Assembly (NCBI GenBank): GCA_963848195.1
Contig: CAWKCY010000016.1
Coordinates: 496,001-560,000, forward strand
Direction: 5' to 3'
DNA: 64,000 nucleotides
Source of the DNA: CAVQBP01 sp963848195
GTDB lineage: Bacteria; Bacteroidota; Ignavibacteria; Ignavibacteriales; Ignavibacteriaceae
This document shows, piece after piece, positions 1 to 9,040 of this stretch; the first letter of the stretch is position 1; every line of letters begins with the position of its first letter. The position numbers and the translations under genes are program-made. The notes beneath the pieces are model-generated. The model was not told where the DNA came from. It made no database searches and was given only the letters and a program-made list of their open reading frames with translations.

Positions 1-406
1 CAAGTAGATGCTTAACTGCATGCCTGGCATATTTTTTATTCGCGGAAAACTTGTAAGCCGAAACCAATGCCGGAACTTGAATACTCAATCTTCTCATTGC
101 TTTTCTATGTTCAACAAAATTATCAGGATTTGTTAACCCGTCTTTCCTTATATATGGCCCATCAGGATTTTTAGGATCTGGCCACCAATAATCCCCTTCG
201 GAATAATAGTCATGTATACTTCCTGCACTTCTTTCAGCTTTAAAAGATGTAATTGTTACAGGCTCCTCTTTTAAATATTCATCAGCATCTTTTATTACTC
301 GCTCTTTATCTAATTTAATTATTAGTTCTTTTACGGAATCTATATTTACCTGAGCAAAAGATATAAAAGAAAACGCAGCCAGAAATAAAGCAAGTATATT
401 TTTCAT
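1..406 (-). CDS. Alginate-lyase-family protein, N-terminal part (runs off window)
   Basis: The gene starts at an ATG at 406 and reads leftward off the window edge, so only about 135 residues are visible. It opens with a signal peptide (MKNILALFLAAFSF, then SFAQ), followed by a motif of the form EGDYWWPDP...PDGPYIRKDG. The same pattern (GPYWWPNP...PYIRKDG) occurs in the complete protein at 7778-8980, so both belong to the PF05426 alginate-lyase-like group of secreted polysaccharide lyases. It is divergent from the fucosidase gene at 688. The catalytic NNH region would lie outside the window, so activity cannot be judged. The substrate is probably a uronate-containing glycan, by family inference only. 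Confidence 0.8.
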   Translation of the reverse strand, partial: MKNILALFLAAFSFISFAQVNIDSVKELIIKLDKERVIKDADEYLKEEPVTITSFKAERSAGSIHDYYSEGDYWWPDPKNPDGPYIRKDGLTNPDNFVEHRKAMRRLSIQVPALVSAYKFSANKKYARHAVKHLL

Positions 407-687
407 TTTTCCATTTATTTTATCATGTTAATAAACAATTAAAGAAAAGATTTGAAAGATTTGTTCCGATAACTTTTTATGAAAAATTAAATAATTATAT
501 CTATCTATCAAAATATAAATCTTTTGCGCATTTATTATTATTACTCTACCGCTCTTACTCTTCGATAAAAAAACAATATATGCTATTTATTTATGAATTA
601 ATTTGTATATTTTATAAAATGATAAAAATGATGTTGATTAAATAGTGGCCCCTTTCTTTGGAAGGTTAATTATCAAAGGATATTTTG

Positions 688-2529
688 ATGATAAATTTAA
701 ACACCTGCATGCTGTTAAAGAATCGTAAAATTTTTATTATTTCTTCTCTTGCTGCAATCCTGCTTTTCCAAAATTCTATTCTTAAAGCCCAAAGTGATGA
801 TAATAAAAACCTGGACAATAAAAGAATCGAATGGTTCATGGATGCTAAATTCGGCTTATTTATTCACTGGGGTCTTTATTCTATCCCGGCCGGTGTTTGG
901 AAAGGGAAAGAGATTCCCGGTATAGGCGAGTGGATTATGAACCACGCTAAAATTCCTGTTAAAGAATATGAAAAACTTGCCGAGAAATTTAACCCGGTTA
1001 AATTCAATGCGGACAATTGGGTAAAAATGGCTAAAGAAGCCGGTATGAAATATGTCGTTATAACTGCAAAGCATCACGATGGATTTGCTATGTATCATTC
1101 AAAAGCAAGTTCATATAATATTGTAGATGCAACTCCTATTAAACGTGATCCAATGAAAGAACTTGCGGATGCATGTAAAAAATATGGTTTGAGATTTGGC
1201 TTCTATTACTCCCAAACACAGGATTGGCACGAACCAAATGCCGCTGGAAACGATTGGGACTTCAACGGTGACAATCCTCCAAACTTCACTCAATATCTTA
1301 ATGATAAAGTAATCCCTCAGGTTAAAGAACTTTTAACCAACTATGGACCCATTTCAGTACTATGGTTTGATACTCCCCGTTTTATGACTTTGCAGCAGAG
1401 TAAAGAACTTGCGGAACTTGTTCATAAATTACAGCCCGCTTGCTTAATTGATGGACGAATCGGAAATAATATGGGGGACTTTCAGACTAAAGGAGATAAT
1501 AAAATTCCGACAGGTGCAACATCTTCAGATTGGGACACTCCTGCAACTATGAATGATACATGGGGCTATAAAAAGAATGATCACAATTGGAAGTCCGTTC
1601 AGCAATTAATAAGGGCCGTTGTTGAAGTTGCAAGTAAAGGTGGTACATATCTTTTAAATGTAGGCCCGACTTCGGAAGGAGTAATTCCTCAGCCAAGTAT
1701 CGATAGACTGCATAAGGTCGGTAAGTGGATGGATAAAAATGGCGATGCAATTTATGGAACAAGGATGAGCCCCTTTATATCAGAACCGGCCTGGGGAGAG
1801 ATAACTGTTAAACCGGGAAAAATGTTTTTGCAGGTTTTTGATTGGCCTAAAGATGGAAAGTTAAAACTTTACGGTTTGAGAAATAAGGTAATCAAGGCTT
1901 CCCTCCTTGCAAACAATAAAGAGTTATTATTTATTCAAAAAGAAGATAAAGCACTCGATCATCAGGAATTAATTATAAATGTTCCGGCCAGGGCACCTGA
2001 TTCTGCAGTATCTGTAGTTGAACTCGATATTGAAGGTAATGCCAATGTTAATAACCAAATTGAACAACAGCCTAATGGAACAATTATTTTAAATGGAATA
2101 CAGGCTGATATTCATAAAAGTTCCGATAGTTCTCAAATTAAAATTGACGATACAGGAATCATAGATTGGTTAAATCCGGAAAGTTGGGTTGACTGGGAAT
2201 TTGTTGTTACAAAACCAGGTACTTTTGAAGTTTCTCTCGGTTCCTTTGAAGTTAAAAAAGGTACCGGCAGAAATCGTAAATCAATTTATGAAGGTGGGCA
2301 TAAATTATCCCTCAGCATTGCTTCACAAAATCTGAATTTTAAAACTGATGTCGAAAAGAAGAATATAGAAAAACCCTCACCTTATTTTACCGATATTGTC
2401 AGCTATGCAGGGAGAATATTAATTTCAAAACCCGGCAGATACTCTTTGAATCTAAAACCCGTCAGCATAGTTACAGAAAAAAATGTGGGACTAACATTAC
2501 GCTGGATAAGACTTAAACCGGTAAAATAA
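688..2529 (+). CDS. Alpha-L-fucosidase, GH29, secreted
   Basis: This is a retaining exo-alpha-L-fucosidase that removes terminal fucose from glycans outside the cytoplasm. The ATG at 688 is preferred over the TTG at 685 because AAAGGA lies seven bases upstream of it. A signal peptide covers residues about 12-35. The (beta/alpha)8 catalytic domain opens with KFGLFIHWG near residue 55. The HHDGF motif lies near 129 and VLWFD ends in the expected nucleophile Asp at about 228. The GH29 signature LLNVGPTSEG is near 322. The C-terminal 200 residues form beta-rich domains, as in bacterial GH29 enzymes. It heads a run of plus-strand glycan-degrading genes that are probably co-regulated. Confidence 0.93.
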   Translation: MINLNTCMLLKNRKIFIISSLAAILLFQNSILKAQSDDNKNLDNKRIEWFMDAKFGLFIHWGLYSIPAGVWKGKEIPGIGEWIMNHAKIPVKEYEKLAEKFNPVKFNADNWVKMAKEAGMKYVVITAKHHDGFAMYHSKASSYNIVDATPIKRDPMKELADACKKYGLRFGFYYSQTQDWHEPNAAGNDWDFNGDNPPNFTQYLNDKVIPQVKELLTNYGPISVLWFDTPRFMTLQQSKELAELVHKLQPACLIDGRIGNNMGDFQTKGDNKIPTGATSSDWDTPATMNDTWGYKKNDHNWKSVQQLIRAVVEVASKGGTYLLNVGPTSEGVIPQPSIDRLHKVGKWMDKNGDAIYGTRMSPFISEPAWGEITVKPGKMFLQVFDWPKDGKLKLYGLRNKVIKASLLANNKELLFIQKEDKALDHQELIINVPARAPDSAVSVVELDIEGNANVNNQIEQQPNGTIILNGIQADIHKSSDSSQIKIDDTGIIDWLNPESWVDWEFVVTKPGTFEVSLGSFEVKKGTGRNRKSIYEGGHKLSLSIASQNLNFKTDVEKKNIEKPSPYFTDIVSYAGRILISKPGRYSLNLKPVSIVTEKNVGLTLRWIRLKPVK

Positions 2530-2558
2530 TTTATTAAAATGGAAAAGGAAACAGGGGC

Positions 2559-4556
2559 ATGAAATTATCAAAAAATCATTTGCATAAACGGCTGCCTAAA
2601 TTTATTTACAGTCTCTACGGCTCACTTTCAATCAAAAGAATACCGGCAAGCTTAATTTTTCTTGTTATTGGTTTTCTTTCAACTTTCTGGTTTTTAATAC
2701 GCGTTATTCCTAAACCAAGCAGAGCGGCATATCCATGCATGAGAGCAGCTTATCCTTTTATGTCAGGTTTTGTTGCTTATTTATCCGGTTTGGCTGTTAC
2801 GGTTTTTACATATAAAAAATTTAAAAGAAATCTTGTAGATGCTAAGTATATAACTGCCGGTCTTTTTTTTCTAATTGCAATAATTGCAGGAATTTCCACT
2901 TTTACAAATTCTTCTACTCCTGTATATGCTAACTCAAAATTTTTGCTTAATCCCAATCAGCCGGTAGGGGTTGCTAAGGGAATTTTTCCCGGCAGAGTAG
3001 TATGGGAATGGAATCCTGATGCAACAAATGAGAACTGCACAAATACTTTTGGTGATGGCTGGTTTATGGATAAAAATACTAACATGGATGTTGTTGATTC
3101 AATGGTTTTAAATGCGGTTCTTAAGCTGACAGGAAAAAATTCAATTAAAGAAGCATGGAATGCCTTATTTAAATATTTCAATAATGAGCATGGAAAAGGA
3201 GATGTGAGCTACAAAGTAGGTGAAAAGATTTTTATTAGAACAAATCAAGTTAGTGCCGCCTCCGGAACTTACGACAAAAATACTTTTGAAATATTGGATC
3301 AAAAGCGTTACGGAATGGCGGAAACTTCTCCGCAGGTTGTGTTGGCAATATTGAGACAGTTAATAAATGGTTGCGGAATTAAACAAGAAAATATTGCGGT
3401 TGGCGATCCCATGAAGCACATGTATAAGCATGTTTTTGATATGTGGCATAAGGAATTTCCAAATGTAGTTTATATCGACTCGGATGCAAAGCTGGGAAGA
3501 ACTGCACCGGTAAAAAGTGCACTGCCTTCTATTTATTACTCTGATAGGGGAACAATATTAAAGACTAATGGAACGTCCGGTACTCCTGTTTTCTCCGATT
3601 ATTTTCCAACTGTTATTACAGAAGCAAATTATATGATTGTTATTCCTGCACTAAAGGCCCATGCAAGAGGCGGAGTAACTTTGAATGCAAAAATACATTT
3701 CGGTTCAAATCTGCGTGGGAGCGCTTCTCATCTGCACGGTGGTCTTGTCGCTCCTAATGAAGAAAATAATGCTCCTATGCGTACTGATTATCGGATTTAT
3801 CGGGTTCAAGTTGATCTTATGGGAGATAAATATTTGGGGGGGAACACTGTCTTATTTTTAGTAGATGGTCTTTGGGGAGGATCGGAAGCTAATGATCCGC
3901 CCCGCAAATTTCAAATGGCTCCATTTAATAATGATTGGACTTCATCTATATTTATGTCACAGGATCAGGTAGCACTAGAATCTGTATGCTTCGATTTTTT
4001 AAAAGCAGAATTTATAGCCGATCGTAAACCTTTTTATGGTGATTACCCGCAAATGCCCGGTGCAGATGATTATATAAATCAGGCTGCCGATTCATCTTAT
4101 TGGCCTCCAAATATAAAATATGATCCTGAGAATGATGGTACCGCCATCAAGAGTTTGGGCGTTTGTGAACATTGGAATAACTCTGTTGATAAAGAATATT
4201 CAAGAAATCTCAATTCCGGAGATGGTATTGAACTCATATTTATAAAGTATGAAACAACTGACATTAAAGGAGAGATAACAAACATACCTGAAACAGTAGT
4301 TCTTTATCAAAATTTTCCTAACCCCTTTAATCCTTCAACTATAATTTCTTTTATTGCTCCGCATGAAGGTAAAGCAATTTTAAAAATTTATGATCTAGCT
4401 GGCAGTGAAGTAGCCGAATTGTTTAATCAAAATGTCGATTCAGGGAAATATTATAATATAAAATTTAATGCATCAGTTTTTGCAAGCGGTGTTTATTTAT
4501 ATAAACTTGATTTCGGCAGTCAGCATCTTGTGAAAAAATTAATGCTTTTAAAATAA
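2559..4556 (+). CDS. DUF362-like protein with membrane N-terminus and T9SS sorting domain
   Basis: The 665-residue protein starts 29 bases after the fucosidase. Three hydrophobic segments lie at about residues 29-50, 67-85 and 98-116. The central domain has features of DUF362: GEKIFIRTNQ, then VVLAILRQLINGCGI...VGDP, then a stretch predicting IPALKAHARGGVTLNAK. The last 85 residues are a type IX secretion sorting domain (YQNFPNPFNPSTI, then GVYLYKL and KKLMLLK). DUF362 proteins are often linked to iron-sulfur or redox chemistry, but no cysteine cluster supports that here and the reaction is unknown. Combining several membrane segments with an outer-membrane sorting signal is odd. The DUF362 match is from memory of the family pattern and is moderately sure. 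Confidence 0.7.
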   Translation: MKLSKNHLHKRLPKFIYSLYGSLSIKRIPASLIFLVIGFLSTFWFLIRVIPKPSRAAYPCMRAAYPFMSGFVAYLSGLAVTVFTYKKFKRNLVDAKYITAGLFFLIAIIAGISTFTNSSTPVYANSKFLLNPNQPVGVAKGIFPGRVVWEWNPDATNENCTNTFGDGWFMDKNTNMDVVDSMVLNAVLKLTGKNSIKEAWNALFKYFNNEHGKGDVSYKVGEKIFIRTNQVSAASGTYDKNTFEILDQKRYGMAETSPQVVLAILRQLINGCGIKQENIAVGDPMKHMYKHVFDMWHKEFPNVVYIDSDAKLGRTAPVKSALPSIYYSDRGTILKTNGTSGTPVFSDYFPTVITEANYMIVIPALKAHARGGVTLNAKIHFGSNLRGSASHLHGGLVAPNEENNAPMRTDYRIYRVQVDLMGDKYLGGNTVLFLVDGLWGGSEANDPPRKFQMAPFNNDWTSSIFMSQDQVALESVCFDFLKAEFIADRKPFYGDYPQMPGADDYINQAADSSYWPPNIKYDPENDGTAIKSLGVCEHWNNSVDKEYSRNLNSGDGIELIFIKYETTDIKGEITNIPETVVLYQNFPNPFNPSTIISFIAPHEGKAILKIYDLAGSEVAELFNQNVDSGKYYNIKFNASVFASGVYLYKLDFGSQHLVKKLMLLK

Positions 4557-4582
4557 AAATTAAAAATATTGAAGTTGAAAAT

Positions 4583-4606
4583 TTGGAATATTGGAATATT
4601 GGAATA
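4583..4606 (+). repeat. Three tandem copies of an 8-bp unit
   Basis: TTGGAATA is repeated three times without interruption in the spacer between the DUF362-like gene and the GH88 gene. The array is short and its length may vary by slippage. No function is visible. Confidence 0.75.
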
Positions 4607-4653
4607 TTCAGAAAAGAGATCTATTTTAAGTAAATTTTAATAAATTTTGAAAT

Positions 4654-5838
4654 ATGAAAATTATAATAGTAACCTTGATTTTTTTATCATTATTTATTGC
4701 ATCATTTATAGTGAGCAATGATAAAACCATGGTAAAAAATAATTTCCGGCTTGCTGAAGATCAGGAATCTTTGATGCTTGAAATAATTGGAAATTCTGAA
4801 CTTAATCCGAGAAGTATAAATAAAGATAGAAGCTTAAAACTTGTTGAATCACGTGATTGGACTAGCGGATTTTTCCCTGGTTGTCTTTGGTATTTATATG
4901 AATATACAAATGATACTAAGTGGAGAAATTCTGCTCAGTTTTTTACGCATAATGTTGAAAAAGAACAGTTTAATGGCGGAACTCATGATATGGGTTTTAA
5001 AATGTACTGCAGCTATGGAAATGGTTACCGCTTAACAGGCGATGAAAAGTATAAGGAGATCCTTCTTCAAAGTGCCAAAACTTTAAGTACACGTTTTAAT
5101 CCTAAAATAGGCTGCATCCTTTCATGGGACCACTATCAAAATAACTGGCAGTACCCCGTAATAATTGATAACATGATGAATCTTGAATTACTTTTCTGGG
5201 CTGCTAAAATAAGTGGAGATTCAGCATATTATAAAATAGCAGTTACTCATGCTAACACAACAATGAAAAATCAATTTAGAGATGATTACAGCACATGGCA
5301 TGTAGTAAATTATGATTCCGTAACCGGCAGTGTAATAAGTAAAGAAACACATCAGGGGTATTCAAATGAATCTTGCTGGTCAAGGGGCGAAGCATGGGCT
5401 CTTTACGGATTTACTATGTGTTATAGAGAAACTAAAGATCCCGCATACTTAAAACAAGCCAAGCATATTGCAGAATATATTTTGAATAATAAAAATCTTC
5501 CTGAAGATATGGTTCCTTATTGGGATTACAATGCCTCCAATATTCCGGATGAGGTAAGGGATGTTTCTGCAGCAGCTATAATGTGTTCGGCATTTTATGA
5601 GCTGAGTTCATATAGCGGCGATGAAAAAGAGAATTATAGATCTGCGGCTGATAAAATATTAGCCAGTCTATCCTCTCCGCATTACATGAGTGAAAAAGGT
5701 GAAAATGATAATTTTATTTTGATGCATTCTGTGGGAAGTAAACCTGCTGATTCAGAGGTTGATGTCCCTATAATTTATGCGGATTATTATTTCCTTGAAG
5801 CAAATATGCGTCGCCTTAATTATGAAAAAAGGAAATAA
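4654..5838 (+). CDS. Unsaturated glucuronyl hydrolase, GH88
   Basis: The 394-residue protein has an N-terminal hydrophobic signal segment (residues 1-20) and an (alpha/alpha)6 barrel typical of GH88. Recognisable elements are WTSGFFPGCLWYLYEYT near 69, GTHDMGFKMYCSYGNGYRLTGD at 109-130, DNMMNLELLFWAAKISGD at 172-189 and SCWSRGEAWALYGF further on. Asp112 and Asp172 match the two catalytic aspartates of the family. GH88 enzymes hydrate the unsaturated uronic acid left at oligosaccharide ends by polysaccharide lyases. That fits the lyase-family genes at the window edge and at 7778, and the GH28 gene that follows. Confidence 0.92.
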   Translation: MKIIIVTLIFLSLFIASFIVSNDKTMVKNNFRLAEDQESLMLEIIGNSELNPRSINKDRSLKLVESRDWTSGFFPGCLWYLYEYTNDTKWRNSAQFFTHNVEKEQFNGGTHDMGFKMYCSYGNGYRLTGDEKYKEILLQSAKTLSTRFNPKIGCILSWDHYQNNWQYPVIIDNMMNLELLFWAAKISGDSAYYKIAVTHANTTMKNQFRDDYSTWHVVNYDSVTGSVISKETHQGYSNESCWSRGEAWALYGFTMCYRETKDPAYLKQAKHIAEYILNNKNLPEDMVPYWDYNASNIPDEVRDVSAAAIMCSAFYELSSYSGDEKENYRSAADKILASLSSPHYMSEKGENDNFILMHSVGSKPADSEVDVPIIYADYYFLEANMRRLNYEKRK

Positions 5839-5971
5839 ATAAATTTGATATATTCCCGGGTTAAGAAGCATTTTGAAGTTTTTTCTCAAAGAAGGTACAC
5901 TGTAAATAGCGGGTTATTAATAATTCGTTTATGCCTACATAAGTAAGTAAACTAAAATAAAGAGCAAACAA

Positions 5972-7654
5972 ATGATAAATGAAATGCCAAATCCCCAAAA
6001 AGAGAGACAATCAAGGAATCCAGGTAATAAAAGTATAAATCAGAAACTATTATTTTTTTTAATTCTTCTTGTGTTTCTTTTTACAGGAGTTAAATTTAAT
6101 GTTCCGGTTTTTAATGTAAAAGAATTCGGTGCTGTAGGAGATGGAAAAACCTTAGACTCACCAGCGATAAATAAAACTATTGAAGCAGCCTCCTCAAATA
6201 AAGGAGGTACTGTTTATTTTCCTGCCGGAACTTATTTATCTACTTCTATCCATCTTAAAAGTAATATTGCCATTTATCTGGACCAGGGTGCAACTATTCT
6301 TGCAGCTGATCCAAAAGATGGGTATAAATATGATTTACCCGAAGAAAATAAATGGAATGAGTATCAGGATTTTGGACATACTTACTTTCATAACAGTCTT
6401 ATGTGGGGAGAAAATATAGAAAATATTTCAATTCTAGGACCTGGTTTAATTAATGGTGAGGGTCTGGTAAGAAGCGGAAGTCAGTCGCGAAGCCATGAAG
6501 ATCAGGAGGCTTTAAAGGGTAAAGCTCCTCCGGGAATGGAAATGGGACCTTTCGGTTATCCTAGTGCGGGTGACTATGTAGAATCCGGATGGGGAAATAA
6601 AGCAATTGCATTAAAATTATGCCGTAACGTTATTTTAAAAGATTTTTCTATTCTGCATGGCGGTCACTTTGCTGTACTTGCAACTGCTGCTGATAATCTT
6701 ACGGTAAATAATCTTAAAATTGATACGGACCGCGATGGGATAGATATTGATTGCTGCAAAAATGTAAGAGTATCGGATTGTTTCGTAAATTCTCCCTTCG
6801 ATGATGGTATTTGTTTGAAAAGTTCATTCCCGTTGGGCTATGCAAGAGCAACGGAAAATGTAACAATAACAAACTGCCAGGTAAGCGGATATGATGAAGG
6901 TACGTTGCTTGACGGAACCTTTAAAAGAGAATATAACAAATACAGTCATAATAGCCCCACTGGAAGAATAAAGTTTGGAACAGAATCAAATGGGGGATTT
7001 AAAAATATTACTATATCAAACTGTGTGTTCGACTATTGTCGTGGCTTAGCATTAGAAACTGTTGATGGAGCCCTTCTCGAAGATGTAACAATTAACAACA
7101 TAACAATGCGGGACATTGAAAATTCTCCAATATTTTTAAGGCTTGGAAGAAGAATGCGGGGACCGGCTGGTATTCCAGTCGGTGAATTGCACAGAGTTAT
7201 TATTAGTAATATTGTAATTTATAATGCCGCACCCGAAACCTCAGTTTTGATTGTTGGATTACCCGAAAAAGATATTGAAGATGTACAATTTGATAATATT
7301 AAAATATATTATCGGGGAGAAGGCACAAAAGAAAAATCTTTAATAAATCCGCCTGAAAATGAAACCGATTATCCTGAGCCTGATAGATTTGGTGAGACAC
7401 CATCGTATGGCTTCTTTATCCGGCATGTCAGCAATATTAAAATGAGTAATATAGATATCAAATTTATGAAGCAAGATATGCGCCCTCCATTTGTTTTAGA
7501 TGATGTTAAAAATGCCGAATTTAATTTCGTAAACGCTCAGAAGGGATCAAATGTACCGGAATTTCAAATGAATAATGTAAAGAATATAACAATCTTCAAA
7601 GCAGACTCTGTAAAGGATATTAAAATTGATACTATGAGAAATGGAGTACTATGA
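5972..7654 (+). CDS. Polygalacturonase-like glycoside hydrolase, GH28
   Basis: The 560-residue protein has one N-terminal hydrophobic segment (about residues 24-40) that can act as a signal or anchor. The right-handed beta-helix starts with FNVKEFGAVGDGKTLDS, the usual opening of pectin-lyase-fold proteins. The GH28 acidic residues appear as DTDRDGIDID at about 251-260 and SPFDDGICLKS at about 274-284. Repeated NITISN and NVTITN strings are helix rungs. The enzyme should hydrolyse alpha-1,4 bonds in polygalacturonate or a related uronan. It sits between GH88 and a lyase-family gene, consistent with a pectin-like or uronan substrate. Confidence 0.9.
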   Translation: MINEMPNPQKERQSRNPGNKSINQKLLFFLILLVFLFTGVKFNVPVFNVKEFGAVGDGKTLDSPAINKTIEAASSNKGGTVYFPAGTYLSTSIHLKSNIAIYLDQGATILAADPKDGYKYDLPEENKWNEYQDFGHTYFHNSLMWGENIENISILGPGLINGEGLVRSGSQSRSHEDQEALKGKAPPGMEMGPFGYPSAGDYVESGWGNKAIALKLCRNVILKDFSILHGGHFAVLATAADNLTVNNLKIDTDRDGIDIDCCKNVRVSDCFVNSPFDDGICLKSSFPLGYARATENVTITNCQVSGYDEGTLLDGTFKREYNKYSHNSPTGRIKFGTESNGGFKNITISNCVFDYCRGLALETVDGALLEDVTINNITMRDIENSPIFLRLGRRMRGPAGIPVGELHRVIISNIVIYNAAPETSVLIVGLPEKDIEDVQFDNIKIYYRGEGTKEKSLINPPENETDYPEPDRFGETPSYGFFIRHVSNIKMSNIDIKFMKQDMRPPFVLDDVKNAEFNFVNAQKGSNVPEFQMNNVKNITIFKADSVKDIKIDTMRNGVL

Positions 7655-7777
7655 TAATTAAATTAATTGTTGGAGGAGACTGACTAATACGTTCATAATA
7701 AAATTAAAAATTTACATTTTAATGATGTCATCTTTAGGACTGTGTAATTTCAAATTGTAATTATTTATAGTGAAAAA

Positions 7778-8980
7778 GTGAAAAATATACTTAAAATAAT
7801 CTTATCGGTATTTCTAATTGCGTCTGCTTCAATTTGTGGAACTAAAGATATTTGTAAGACATATTCAATTAATCCCGATAGATTGAATGAACTTCATATT
7901 TTATATCTTAATAATAAATTGCAAAATAGTGAAGCTTTTAAAGAGCTGATCTCTAAAGCAGATGATTTTCTAAATATGAAGCCCTTATCTGTAATGGATA
8001 AATCTCAAATTCCTCCAGGCGGTGATAAACATGATTATATGAGTATGGGGCCTTATTGGTGGCCTAATCCGGATACTAAAGATGGATTACCTTATATAAG
8101 AAAAGATGGGGAGAGAAATCCGGAAATTTATAAAATTACAGATCACAATTATGAAGGAAAAATGAACGATGCTGTTTATACTCTTTCAATTGCATATTAT
8201 ATAACTAAAGATTCGAAATATTCCTCTAAAGCCTCTCAGCTTCTCCGGGTTTGGTTTCTCAATGATTCAACAAAGATGAATCCTAATTTAAATTATGCGC
8301 AAGGTATTCCCGGAATTTGTACTGGAAGAGGAATTGGTATTATTGAATTATCATCTATCTATAATATTGTCGATGCAGTTGGAATTCTGGAAACTTCAGA
8401 TGAATGGTCAAAGAATGATGATAAGAAAATTTATAAATGGTTCGAAGACTATTTAAATTGGCTTACAACAAGTAAATATGGAAATGATGAGTCGGATTGG
8501 AAAAATAATCATGGTTCATGGTATGATGTTCAACTCGTTTCAATTTCATTATTTCTTGGAAAAGTTGAGTTCGCAAAACAAATCATTAATAGGGCAAAGA
8601 TTAAAAGAATAGATTTACAAATTGAATCTGACGGCAAACAGCCGTTGGAATTAGAGAGAACAAAATCTTGGGGGTATAGTGTATTTAATCTGACCGCACT
8701 CTTTCATTTGGCCTACCTCGGCGATCAGGTCGGACTTGATTTGTGGCATTATGTAAGTTCCAATGGCGGATCTATTCGTAAAGCTTTCGACTATATTCTT
8801 CCATTTGCTTTATCTATGGATAAGTGGAAATATCCGCAAATTCAAAAAATTGATATCAATTCAATTTATCCATTATTACTTTTGGCTGAAAAAAAATTTG
8901 ATGGAAAAATCTATTCGAATTGGAAAAGTAAAATTTTCAATGGAAAAGAAATAAAACTGTCAGCGGATTTGTTATACTGA
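7778..8980 (+). CDS. Secreted alginate-lyase-family polysaccharide lyase
   Basis: Translation starts at a GTG at 7778. The 400-residue protein has a signal peptide (residues 1-20), then GPYWWPNPDTKDGLPYIRKDG at 91-111 and NNHGSWYD at 243-250. The Asn-Asn-His plus Tyr pattern is the catalytic core of the PF05426 lyase fold, an alpha/alpha toroid; PL38-type endo-glucuronan lyases look similar. It probably cleaves a beta-linked uronan and yields the unsaturated ends that the GH88 enzyme at 4654 would remove. The exact substrate cannot be read from sequence. The truncated gene at the left window edge is a paralogue. Confidence 0.85.
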   Translation: MKNILKIILSVFLIASASICGTKDICKTYSINPDRLNELHILYLNNKLQNSEAFKELISKADDFLNMKPLSVMDKSQIPPGGDKHDYMSMGPYWWPNPDTKDGLPYIRKDGERNPEIYKITDHNYEGKMNDAVYTLSIAYYITKDSKYSSKASQLLRVWFLNDSTKMNPNLNYAQGIPGICTGRGIGIIELSSIYNIVDAVGILETSDEWSKNDDKKIYKWFEDYLNWLTTSKYGNDESDWKNNHGSWYDVQLVSISLFLGKVEFAKQIINRAKIKRIDLQIESDGKQPLELERTKSWGYSVFNLTALFHLAYLGDQVGLDLWHYVSSNGGSIRKAFDYILPFALSMDKWKYPQIQKIDINSIYPLLLLAEKKFDGKIYSNWKSKIFNGKEIKLSADLLY

Positions 8981-9040
8981 TTGAAGTATATATGATTGAT
9001 TATGCTGGTTAAACAAAAGAAAAACTATTTTAACTTTAAA

